A DNA stretch of 16,288 bases from NCBI GenBank assembly GCA_910587145.1, contig CAJUMH010000026.1, positions 24,579 through 40,866 of the forward strand, written 5' to 3'. The DNA is from an uncultured Ruthenibacterium sp. (lineage in GTDB: Bacteria > Bacillota > Clostridia > Oscillospirales > Ruminococcaceae). The notes beneath the pieces were generated by a model. That model had not been told where the DNA came from. It saw nothing but the letters and a program-made list of their open reading frames with translations, and made no database searches. Each line of letters begins with the position of its first letter. Position 1 is the stretch's first letter. Of this stretch, positions 1 through 5,811 are shown in pieces. The translations under genes were made by a program, and so were the position numbers.

Positions 1-124
1 GGGAAAGCCGTTCGGGCCTATTCGGCGTCAACCGGTGGGAAAGCCGTTCGGGCCTATTCGGCGTCAACCGGTGGGAAAGCCGTTCGGGCCTGTTCGGCGT
101 CAATCGGTGGGAAAGCCGTTCGGA
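1..124. repeat. 36-bp tandem array, truncated at left edge
   Basis: Units begin at 1, 37 and 73, with a partial, diverging fourth unit from 109. The first two units are identical. The third differs by two bases (positions 92 and 104). Read on the minus strand in the frame of the adjacent DUF4830-like gene, each full unit encodes PNGFPTG followed by a TGA stop and then RR(I/T)G. The last codons of that gene (PNGFPTD, then TGA at 100-102) are themselves a diverged copy of the same unit. The array therefore looks like amplification of the 3' end of the gene, stop codon included. It continues past the window edge, so copy number is unknown. Confidence 0.9.
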
Positions 125-891
125 TCTATCGGCACCTCCGGCTCCGCTAAAACCTGCGCGGCGGCCGCATCTGCAGGGGCATCCACAGGGGCCGCGTCGG
201 GCACAGGCTCTGGCACGGCGTTCGGGTCGGCCGCTGCGGCGTTCGGGTCGGCTGCTGCGGCGTTCGGGTCGGCTGCTGCGGCGTTCGGGTCGGCTGCCGC
301 GGCGTTCGGGTCGGCTGCCGCTGCCGCATCCGGTGCGGGCACGTTTGCGCCGAAGCCGGTGTTCGCGGCAATTTCTGCGTCCGTCAGCGCAAGCGGTGCG
401 TTTGTGGCTGCCGCCGCCTGCAGCGGCAGCACCTCGCCCGAGGGCTTTTGCAAAATATATGCGCCGCGCGGCTCGTTTTTATACACCAGCACCACGCCAT
501 AGGATTTTTCCTTTTCGGTGGTGCGCGAGGGGATCAGGATCACCCATTTATCCACCTTTTTGTTTTTTACGCGGGAAAGATCCAGCCCGCTTTCTTTGAT
601 CACCTCGTTGAACGCCTTAAAGCTGTCGTCCCACTTGCGCGGCACGGTAACGGTGCTCACCTCGGCCGTGGTGGGGTCCACCTCGATGCCGAAGCCCTGA
701 AAAAACGAAACCACGTCCTGCGCGCCGGTGATCTCCTGCTTCAGCGGGCTGCCCTGCGCCGCTGTGGCCACGGCGCCGTCCCCGCCGCGGAACGCGCTTG
801 CCGTAAATACGGCACCGGCCAGCGCTACGCCGCAAATGGCAATGGCGGCCAGTTTGCGCAGGCCGCCCCTGCGCAACGTACACACAAACAT
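100..891 (-). CDS. Membrane-anchored DUF4830-like protein with Ala/Asp/Pro/Asn-repeat tail
   Basis: The predicted protein has 263 residues. Residues about 10-34 form a positively flanked hydrophobic segment (LRKLAAIAICGVALAGAVF), either a signal anchor or an uncleaved signal peptide. Residues about 55-150 resemble DUF4830, a small extracytoplasmic domain common in Clostridia whose function is unknown to me; the stretch around FFQGFGIEV, TVPRKWDDSFKAFN and SGLDLSRVKNKKV is what suggests it. The rest is a low-complexity tail with five AAAADPN units and acidic/proline-rich sequence, probably a wall-spanning or disordered linker. The start at 891 is set by AGGAGGG nine bases upstream. An ATG seven bases further up is out of frame. 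The gene diverges from coaX. The stop lies inside the 36-bp array, so the reading frame end may vary between strains. The family call is from memory of the domain pattern; the anchor and repeats are seen directly. Confidence 0.75.
   Translation of the reverse strand: MFVCTLRRGGLRKLAAIAICGVALAGAVFTASAFRGGDGAVATAAQGSPLKQEITGAQDVVSFFQGFGIEVDPTTAEVSTVTVPRKWDDSFKAFNEVIKESGLDLSRVKNKKVDKWVILIPSRTTEKEKSYGVVLVYKNEPRGAYILQKPSGEVLPLQAAAATNAPLALTDAEIAANTGFGANVPAPDAAAAADPNAAAADPNAAAADPNAAAADPNAAAADPNAVPEPVPDAAPVDAPADAAAAQVLAEPEVPIDPNGFPTD
220..324 (-). repeat. 21-bp in-gene tandem repeat (five copies)
   Basis: The core GTTCGGGTCGG recurs at 220, 241, 262, 283 and 304 with an exact 21-base period. Each unit adds seven residues (DPNAAAA) to the tail of the DUF4830-like protein, so copy changes keep the frame. 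Differences between copies are limited to a few third-position changes, which suggests recent or ongoing slippage or unequal exchange. Confidence 0.92.
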
Positions 892-1124
892 TGAACATTT
901 CCCTCCTTATCGGGCCGCCGCAAAGGCTGCGCTGTCCGGCGGCTTCGGCTCGGCAAACGCTTTGTTTGAAAGCGGCCCGGAATGCACGCGTCCGGGCGGT
1001 GTGCGTCCGGGCGGTCTTTGCTGCATTCATATGAAAAACGCGCGCTTTTTAGAAGTATCCGGCCTTGGGTGTGCCGGGGGGCCGCCGCCGCGCGCTTTTC
1101 TTTTGCTGCCGCGCCGGATTTTGC
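892..1124. other. Divergent intergenic region, left half
   Basis: This is the left part of the gap between the DUF4830-like gene and coaX. No credible ORF is seen: the frames present are short and follow GC bias. It holds the minus-strand ribosome binding site just right of 891 and a short direct repeat (CGTCCGGGCGGT twice, about 989-1015). I could not identify a convincing promoter for the minus-strand gene; a TATGAA-like box near 1030 on the minus strand is too weak to call. Confidence 0.6.
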
Positions 1125-1153
1125 TTGACAAATGCGCCAAAGACAGGCATAGT
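1125..1153 (+). promoter_or_regulatory. sigma-A promoter of coaX
   Basis: A perfect -35 TTGACA (1125-1130) is followed after 17 bases by CATAGT (1148-1153), which matches four of six bases of the TATAAT consensus. Transcription would start near 1160, giving a leader of roughly 195 nt before coaX. Confidence 0.7.
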
Positions 1154-1173
1154 TAAAGAAAAGCCTGTTTGCA

Positions 1174-1231
1174 AAACGCCGGTGCGGGCTTTGAGCGCCT
1201 GTCGGCGTATGGCTCGGCCGAACCGGCGTTT
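1174..1231 (+). other. Leader dyad 1 upstream of coaX
   Basis: AAACGCCGGT at 1174-1183 is the exact reverse complement of ACCGGCGTTT at 1222-1231. With a 38-base interior it could close a branched hairpin near the 5' end of the coaX transcript. Confidence 0.45.
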
Positions 1232-1244
1232 AAAAGCCGAAAGA

Positions 1245-1306
1245 GGGCTGCCGGCGCAGAACCGGCCGCGGGATGCCTCCCGCGGCCGGTTCTGCGCCGG
1301 CAGCCC
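1245..1306. other. Perfect 29-bp inverted repeat with 4-base loop
   Basis: The left arm (1245-1273) and right arm (1278-1306) are exactly complementary across all 29 bases, separated only by TGCC. No U-tract follows on either strand, so it is not an ordinary intrinsic terminator. It lies between the coaX promoter and the coaX ribosome binding site, 31 bases before the latter. Possible roles are an RNA-stability or attenuation structure, a protein-bound site, or an inverted intergenic repeat inserted here. The sequence alone does not decide between these. Confidence 0.9.
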
Positions 1307-1354
1307 GATGTAAATCAAAAAAGATGGAAACCAAAGAAAAAGGAGTGCTTTTGC

Positions 1355-2134
1355 ATGATCCTGACAGTGGATATCGGCAATACCAATATTGTTTTGGGCG
1401 GCTACGAAAACGACGCGCTCGCCTTCAGCACGCGCGTTTCTACGGATAAAAGCCGGGAGGCGGATCAGTACGCGCTGGAGCTCTCGGGCATTCTGCGCCT
1501 TTACGGGGTGGCGTCCGAGAGGATCGAGGGGGCCATCCTCTCAAGCGTGGTGCCGCAGATCACCGATACCGTCGTGCGGGCGCTGCGGCTGTTTGCGGGC
1601 GTGGAGCCGCTGCGCCTTACCCAAAGCATGCCCACGGGCGTAACGGTGGAAATTGAAAATCCCGCCGAGCTTGGCGCAGACCTGCTGGCCGGCGCCGCTG
1701 CGGCGAAGGCGATGTACCCGCTGCCTGCGATCGTGATCGATATGGGCACGGCCACCAAGCTCACAGCCGTGGACGCAAACGGCGCGGTGCAGGGCGTGAG
1801 CATTATGCCGGGGCTGTTCATCAGCCTGAACGCGCTTGTCAGCGGCGCAAGCCAGCTGGGCGGCATCGCCACCGCCGCGCCGCGCCGCGCCATCGGCAAG
1901 AACACGGTAGAAAGCATGCAAAGCGGCGTTGTGTTCGGCGCGGCCGGCATGCTGGACGGCATGATCGAGCGCTTTGAGGCAGAGATGGGCCCGGTAAAAA
2001 CAATTGTTGCCACAGGCGGCGCGGCGGGCTTTGTCGCGCCCCACTGCAAGCGCTCGATCACGCATGTTCCCACGCTGATTCTGGACGGGCTGTACGAGGT
2101 GTACCGCCGAAGCGCCGCGGCGGGGCGGGCCTGA
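1355..2134 (+). CDS. coaX: Type III pantothenate kinase
   Basis: The protein has 259 residues, the usual size for CoaX. It phosphorylates pantothenate to 4'-phosphopantothenate, the first committed step of coenzyme A synthesis, in the cytoplasm. The N-terminal phosphate-binding motif DIGNTN (6-11) and the second nucleotide motif DMGTAT (129-134) belong to the ASKHA-fold kinases of this type. GAD at 107-109 carries the aspartate normally assigned as catalytic base. The family usually has arginine after it (GADR), whereas this protein reads GADLL, a point to verify. The frame is open further upstream, but ATG 1355 is chosen because AAAAAGGAG lies about nine bases before it and the conserved N-terminus begins there. 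It has its own promoter and a structured leader and is followed by a terminator, so it is probably monocistronic. Confidence 0.95.
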   Translation: MILTVDIGNTNIVLGGYENDALAFSTRVSTDKSREADQYALELSGILRLYGVASERIEGAILSSVVPQITDTVVRALRLFAGVEPLRLTQSMPTGVTVEIENPAELGADLLAGAAAAKAMYPLPAIVIDMGTATKLTAVDANGAVQGVSIMPGLFISLNALVSGASQLGGIATAAPRRAIGKNTVESMQSGVVFGAAGMLDGMIERFEAEMGPVKTIVATGGAAGFVAPHCKRSITHVPTLILDGLYEVYRRSAAAGRA

Positions 2135-2193
2135 GCGCAGCGCAAAAACCGCGCGTGCGGCTTGCGCAAAAAATTGCCGTAAAACAGGGCGTT

Positions 2194-2237
2194 GGCGCCC
2201 CTTTTGGCTTAGAACCGCCGGAAGGAGCGCCGTTTTT
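2194..2237 (+). terminator. Intrinsic terminator of coaX
   Basis: GGCGCCCCTTTTGGC (2194-2208) pairs with GCCGGAAGGAGCGCC (2217-2231) with one mismatch and two G-U pairs around an 8-base loop. It is followed by GTTTTT and, a few bases later, a run of nine T. Confidence 0.75.
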
Positions 2238-2263
2238 ATGCATTTTTTTTTCGCAGGGCTTTC

Positions 2264-2299
2264 AAAAAAAGGCCTGCGAAAAGCCGTTTTGCGGCAGGC
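2264..2299 (-). terminator. Intrinsic terminator of the minus-strand membrane-protein gene
   Basis: On the minus strand GCCTGC (2299-2294) pairs with GCAGGC (2277-2272), with an inner CCG/CGG stem, and is followed by seven U (2270-2264). It lies 25 bases past the stop of the gene that starts at 3781. The same bases can also form an alternative 10-bp stem, TTTTCGCAGG/CCTGCGAAAA (2248-2257 with 2273-2282). Confidence 0.7.
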
Positions 2300-2323
2300 C
2301 CCTTTCGAGTATGCGCGCGTCGG

Positions 2324-3781
2324 CTACAGCGAAACCACCTGCGCCTTCAGCTTTTTGACCTTGGAACGGATCTCGCGGATCTTCTCGCGCTGATCGAACA
2401 GCTTGTAAACCGCGCCGCTGATCGTTGCCAAAAACGTGCCTGCCACCACAACGGCGCTTACGCCGATCTCTTCAAAGCGGCCTTCCAGCAGCGCAAGAAG
2501 CGTTGCGTAGGAGGAATTGAAGAACGTGAGGCAGGTGATGCTGGCCGTAATGAGCGCGATGTACATTTCGTTCTGTACGCCCTTGATCTGTTTTTCGTAG
2601 TCGTCGATGCTCTTAATGCGTGTGACATAGCTTTTGCATACGCTCACGGAATTTTCCACCTCTTCGTCCAAACTGGCGGAATAGCCCGGAATATCCATGC
2701 ACCACTGAAAAAAGCCGTAAACGCGGTTGACGTGCTCGATGCGGCTGGGCAGCTGGAAAAAGCAGCGGTTTTTCAGCATCGCGCATTTTTCCTGCATCAC
2801 CTCGCCGCGCATCAGCAGCTGTTTCATCTGGGCGTAATCGTAGCGCGGGCACGCCAGCTCGCCCAGCTCGTCCAAATATTTTTGCACGGCGTACTTCTGA
2901 TGGATGGTGGCGATAAAAAGCAGCAGGTATTCCGTGGCCCATTTGTGTGCGAAGGTAGTTTCAAAAAAGCGGTTGGTGGCGTCGTCGTTCACCGCGATGC
3001 TCACATTCACCGCCCCATTGTAAGAGGCGCACCAGTACGAATTGTCAAACGTCTGCAGCACGTGATTGTGAAAGCCCTCCCGCACGCCTTTATAAGAGAG
3101 CTTGTAATTCTGCGCAAGATTGCAGGCGATGCGCTCGAAATCGGGCGGCATTTCGTCGAGCAGATAGCAGCCGTACAGCAGCGGCTTGCTGACGGTTGAG
3201 GCGAGCGGCCGGCTTTCAAAGTTGCGGCAGCCCGGCAGATATTCCGCGCACTTCAAAAACCACTGCAAAAGCGTGAAGGAGGCGGGCACGGCGCTGGCCG
3301 TGCGCGTTTCGGCGTTAAAAACACGGTTTTCGTATTCAAAATGGTTCGCCTCGTCCTTCAGCTCGCACAAATAATACGTGGCGTTCATTGCGTCCTCCAG
3401 CGGCAGGTGCTCCAGCTCGAAGGCCATCTCGAAAAAGGCGACGTGTGTTTCAAAAACAAAAACGCGCAGCCCTGTAAGCGCAATGGGCACGCTTTTGCCC
3501 GCGCGCGGGCAAAAGAAAAGGCCCTTGTTGTTTTTTGGCCACAAAAACGCCTCGCGCCGCGCCGCCTCGTACACATGGCCAACGCGCAGCTCGGATTCCT
3601 CCCTGCACAAAAGGCGGCTGACACCCCAGCGCATTTCCTCGCACCGCTGTTCGTTTTTTTGAAAAACCGGCACATCTTTCTGCTTGTTTGTCCGGATCAC
3701 CGCCTTTTCCAGCGCCTCGAGTGCATCCCCCTCAAACATCACCGGGTAAAATATTCTGCCGCGAAATCGCGTTGCCGCCAT
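2324..3781 (-). CDS. Unrecognised protein with C-terminal two-helix membrane hairpin
   Basis: I do not recognise this 485-residue protein. ATG 3781 is chosen over an in-frame ATG 25 codons upstream because GAAAGGAGG sits eight bases before it and the predicted -10 box lies between the two ATGs. The first 400 residues look soluble, mixed alpha/beta, with many aromatic residues and no catalytic motif I know. A long charged, helical stretch (about 370-405, DEEVENSVSV, DDYEKQIKG) leads into two membrane segments, about 406-432 and 439-460, joined by the short acidic loop EGRFEE. A basic, probably coiled tail ends the protein (REKIREIRSKVKKLKAQ). Large cytoplasmic domain, stalk helix and C-terminal membrane hairpin recall CorA-type channels, but the GMN motif of CorA is absent, so no function is assigned. 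It diverges from the HEPN-methyltransferase gene across a shared control region and has its own terminator. Confidence 0.85.
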   Translation of the reverse strand: MAATRFRGRIFYPVMFEGDALEALEKAVIRTNKQKDVPVFQKNEQRCEEMRWGVSRLLCREESELRVGHVYEAARREAFLWPKNNKGLFFCPRAGKSVPIALTGLRVFVFETHVAFFEMAFELEHLPLEDAMNATYYLCELKDEANHFEYENRVFNAETRTASAVPASFTLLQWFLKCAEYLPGCRNFESRPLASTVSKPLLYGCYLLDEMPPDFERIACNLAQNYKLSYKGVREGFHNHVLQTFDNSYWCASYNGAVNVSIAVNDDATNRFFETTFAHKWATEYLLLFIATIHQKYAVQKYLDELGELACPRYDYAQMKQLLMRGEVMQEKCAMLKNRCFFQLPSRIEHVNRVYGFFQWCMDIPGYSASLDEEVENSVSVCKSYVTRIKSIDDYEKQIKGVQNEMYIALITASITCLTFFNSSYATLLALLEGRFEEIGVSAVVVAGTFLATISGAVYKLFDQREKIREIRSKVKKLKAQVVSL

Positions 3782-3816
3782 TTTCGCCGCCTCCTTTCTG
3801 CAAACAATCCCGTTCC

Positions 3817-3846
3817 AGTATACCATTAAGCGGCTTTTTTTGAAAA
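3817..3846 (-). promoter_or_regulatory. Promoter of the membrane-protein gene
   Basis: On the minus strand TTTTCA (3846-3841) precedes TATACT (3822-3817) by 18 bases. Transcription would start about 30 bases before the ATG at 3781, which excludes the ATG at 3856 as the start. Confidence 0.6.
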
Positions 3847-3849
3847 CAG

Positions 3850-3878
3850 TATCCAAAAAAATTTTTTTATGGTATACT
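3850..3878 (+). promoter_or_regulatory. Promoter of the HEPN-methyltransferase gene
   Basis: A -10 TATACT lies at 3873-3878 within GGTATACTG, the same nonamer used on the other strand by the divergent gene. The -35 region is weak (TATCCA at 3850-3855, 17-base spacer) and is followed by an A7T7 tract, which may act as a bent or UP-like element. Confidence 0.55.
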
Positions 3879-3912
3879 GTATATCAAATTCAGCGCGGAG
3901 GGGAACGGGACG

Positions 3913-5319
3913 ATGGAGACGATCATCAAGGGAGACCAACTGGAGAAGATCAAACATTTTCTGCAAAAGGGCTATTACGATTCCGCCGTAAAAGAATCGT
4001 GCGCGATTTTGGAGGAGATCCTCAAGCGCATCTATAAACAGGCGCTCAGCGAGCTGCCCATCGAGGACCGCACCGCCCTGATGGACGGCGAAGCAAAGAT
4101 CGGCAAGGGAACAAAAAGCTATACGCGCTTTGGCTTTGGAGAGCTGGTGGGCCTGTATAACCGCACCCGCCTGCTGGAGCGCTGGGGAAAATATACGGGC
4201 AGCAACATGGGCATCATCCGCTCCATCTCGCTGGATTATATTGTGGAGCTGCGCAACCGCCTTACGCACGAGCAGGCCTCGATGCAGGAGGATGTTGCCC
4301 AGTCCGAGGCGCAGCTGGTGTACGATTGCCTGCTGAACTGGCTCAGTTTTATCGGTTATAAGGATATGAGCAAGAGCGTCGAGAGCGCGTTCCAGCCCGG
4401 CGGCGGGGCGCAGGCGGAGGAAAAAAAGGCCGAAAGCGCCTATCAGCATATGAAAAAGGAGATCCACTCCGGCTACGATCCCTCCATCAAGCTGGAGCGC
4501 CGCCGCCTGAAGCGGCAGGCGGCTTATTCCGAAAAGCACGACGCCGGATCGTTCGCCTATGCGGTGGAGCGCATTGGGCGCAGGGAAGGGCTCATCGGGC
4601 TGGATGTCGGCTGCGCGGACGGCTATGTCACCGAGATCCGCTTTAAGCCGGAATTCGGCTTTGAAAAGGTGATCGGCCTCGACCGCAACGAAACGCTCAT
4701 CGAAAAAGTGCGCGCCGAGGATCACGGCATGTTCCGCTATCATCATATCGATCTGGAATCGCGCGATTTTGAGGAGGAGATGGAGGATCTGATGGAGGAG
4801 GAGGGCATCGACGCCTTCGACGTGATCTTCTCTGCGCTGACGCTGCATCACCTGAAAAACCCCGTGCGCCTTTTGATGAAGCTGCGCAAATATCTGCGCA
4901 AGGGCGGCGCCGTCATCCTGCGCGGCGTGGATGACGGCGGCATGATGGCCTACGACGACGGCGGGCTGGTGGAGGAGATCCTTGCCGATTGCCTGCGCCA
5001 GGCCAGCGTGAGCGACCGCTACCACGGCCGCAAATTCTTCCCGTGGCTGCGCGGCATTGGCTTTTCGGATGTGAAGATCCGCTACCAGTTCGACGATACC
5101 ACCGAGATGGATTCCGAGGAGCGCATCGACTTTTTCCACTACTATTTCGATTTTCGCCAAAGCTATACGCGCAAGGCTGTGGAGCGCGAGCCGGACAACC
5201 CCCGCTTTCAGGAAGACCACGAGCGCATGCTGGCCAATCTGGAAAAGATGGAAGAGCTGTTTTTAAAGCCCGATTTCTATTTTTCGGCGCTGACGGTGTC
5301 TGCCGTCGCCATCAAATAG
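3913..5319 (+). CDS. HEPN-like domain fused to class I SAM-dependent methyltransferase
   Basis: The protein has 468 residues and two modules. Residues 1-150 are all-helical and end in VELRNRLTHE, where R114-N115 to H119 form the RX4H motif, with a polar residue after the arginine, that marks the catalytic centre of many HEPN ribonucleases. A flexible Gly/Ala/Glu/Lys linker follows (about 160-175). Residues about 190-468 form a Rossmann methyltransferase: motif I is LDVGCADG (about 229-236), the acidic end of strand 2 is GLDRNE, motif IV is FDVIFSALTLHH, and the post-IV helix and strand are LRKYLRKGGAVIL. The methyl acceptor is unknown; the motifs do not point to a DNA methylase (no DPPY/NPPY). 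The start is set by GGAGGGG nine bases upstream. A stand-alone methyltransferase is common, but one carrying an intact HEPN-type motif is not something I recognise. It could be an RNA-acting enzyme, a toxin-like nuclease restrained in cis, or a methyltransferase using HEPN only for binding. Confidence 0.82.
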   Translation: METIIKGDQLEKIKHFLQKGYYDSAVKESCAILEEILKRIYKQALSELPIEDRTALMDGEAKIGKGTKSYTRFGFGELVGLYNRTRLLERWGKYTGSNMGIIRSISLDYIVELRNRLTHEQASMQEDVAQSEAQLVYDCLLNWLSFIGYKDMSKSVESAFQPGGGAQAEEKKAESAYQHMKKEIHSGYDPSIKLERRRLKRQAAYSEKHDAGSFAYAVERIGRREGLIGLDVGCADGYVTEIRFKPEFGFEKVIGLDRNETLIEKVRAEDHGMFRYHHIDLESRDFEEEMEDLMEEEGIDAFDVIFSALTLHHLKNPVRLLMKLRKYLRKGGAVILRGVDDGGMMAYDDGGLVEEILADCLRQASVSDRYHGRKFFPWLRGIGFSDVKIRYQFDDTTEMDSEERIDFFHYYFDFRQSYTRKAVEREPDNPRFQEDHERMLANLEKMEELFLKPDFYFSALTVSAVAIK

Positions 5320-5443
5320 CGCGTCTGTCTTTTGCCGGTGCGCAGGGCATTGCCGCTGCCGGCAGGCGGACCGGCGGCAGATTTTTCGCCGGCTTTCGCG
5401 CGCTGCCTTTGGCAGAATTCGGAAGGATTTGGAAGGATTTTTA
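5320..5443. other. Intergenic region after the HEPN-methyltransferase gene
   Basis: There is no credible gene here. A GC-rich self-complementary stretch (CTGCCG...CGGCAG, about 5355-5380) is followed by ATTTTT and could be a weak first terminator. GGAAGGATTT occurs twice in a row at about 5421-5440. Confidence 0.5.
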
Positions 5444-5500
5444 AGAAAAACCGTCAAATTTTGTGCGTAAAGGGCGAAATTTGGCGGTTTTTCTGGTTTT
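5444..5500 (+). terminator. Long AT-rich hairpin, probable terminator
   Basis: AGAAAAACCGTCAAATTT (5444-5461) pairs with AAATTTGGCGGTTTTTCT (5477-5494) with a single T-G wobble, giving an 18-bp stem. It is followed by GGTTTTTT. The U-rich right arm and tail suit a terminator for the HEPN-methyltransferase transcript and insulate the pot promoter 26 bases further on. Confidence 0.65.
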
Positions 5501-5525
5501 TTGTAAAAATTTTGCAAAAAATGTA

Positions 5526-5554
5526 TTGACAAACAGCGCCGTACCCCGTATAGT
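5526..5554 (+). promoter_or_regulatory. sigma-A promoter of potABCD
   Basis: A perfect -35 TTGACA (5526-5531) is followed by a 17-base spacer and TATAGT (5549-5554), one base off consensus. Transcription would start near 5561, about 250 nt before potA. Confidence 0.85.
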
Positions 5555-5560
5555 AGCAAT

Positions 5561-5802
5561 TGCATGCTTGCGGCTGCGGCATAACGGGCGCGGAATGAGA
5601 TCGGAGGTTTTGCAAAGAAAACGCGCCCGCCCGGCGGCAATTCGCAGGCTGCATACATCTGTTATCACAGTCGGTGAAGTATGCCCCACTGCAGCTGCTT
5701 TGCGGCGCGGCCCAGTGCGCCATAGAGCAGTGTAACAAACCTTTTGCGGGGTGGGCGCGATCGCCCGGCGCCGGGTCTTTCCCGGAAAAACCGCAAAGGG
5801 GG
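5561..5802 (+). promoter_or_regulatory. Structured leader of potABCD with occluded ribosome binding site
   Basis: Several stems can be read directly. TGCA(T)GCTTGCG at 5561-5572 pairs with CGCAGGCTGCA at 5643-5653, starting at the predicted first transcribed base. It encloses CGGGCGCG/CGCGCCCG (5585-5592 with 5622-5629). CACTGC/GCAGTG (5687-5692 with 5727-5732) encloses GGCGC/GCGCC. Finally CCTTTTGCGG (5740-5749) pairs with CCGCAAAGGG (5791-5800), closing a three-way junction with hairpins GGGCG/CGCCC and CCGGG/CCCGG. The last arm contains most of the potA Shine-Dalgarno sequence AAAGGGGG (5795-5802). I could match it to no riboswitch class I know. That it regulates is inference; the complementarity is seen. 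Confidence 0.55.
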
Positions 5803-5811
5803 ATGCATGTT

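Noticed and set aside
1..124. CRISPR array
   Set aside because: Units are contiguous 36-bp tandem copies with no variable spacers, and no cas gene is near.
1245..1306. Intrinsic terminator
   Set aside because: The stem is perfect, but no T-run follows on the plus strand, and the minus-strand side has only a broken T-rich stretch.
1169..1354. N-terminal extension of coaX to an upstream ATG
   Set aside because: The extension translates the palindromic leader, lacks a ribosome binding site and is not part of CoaX. The strong site before ATG 1355 fits the known N-terminus.
3826..5220. 464-codon open frame antisense to the HEPN-methyltransferase gene
   Set aside because: The product is a low-complexity Leu/His/Ala-rich shadow with no domain pattern, while the plus strand carries clear motifs and a ribosome binding site.
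5674..5811. Longer N-terminus for PotA
   Set aside because: The added residues translate the structured leader and are not conserved PotA sequence. ATG 5812 has a correctly spaced ribosome binding site.
5561..5811. Known riboswitch class upstream of potA
   Set aside because: I compared the leader from memory with the conserved cores of ykkC/guanidine, lysine, glycine, SAM, TPP, cobalamin, c-di-GMP and ZTP types and found no match, so no class is named.
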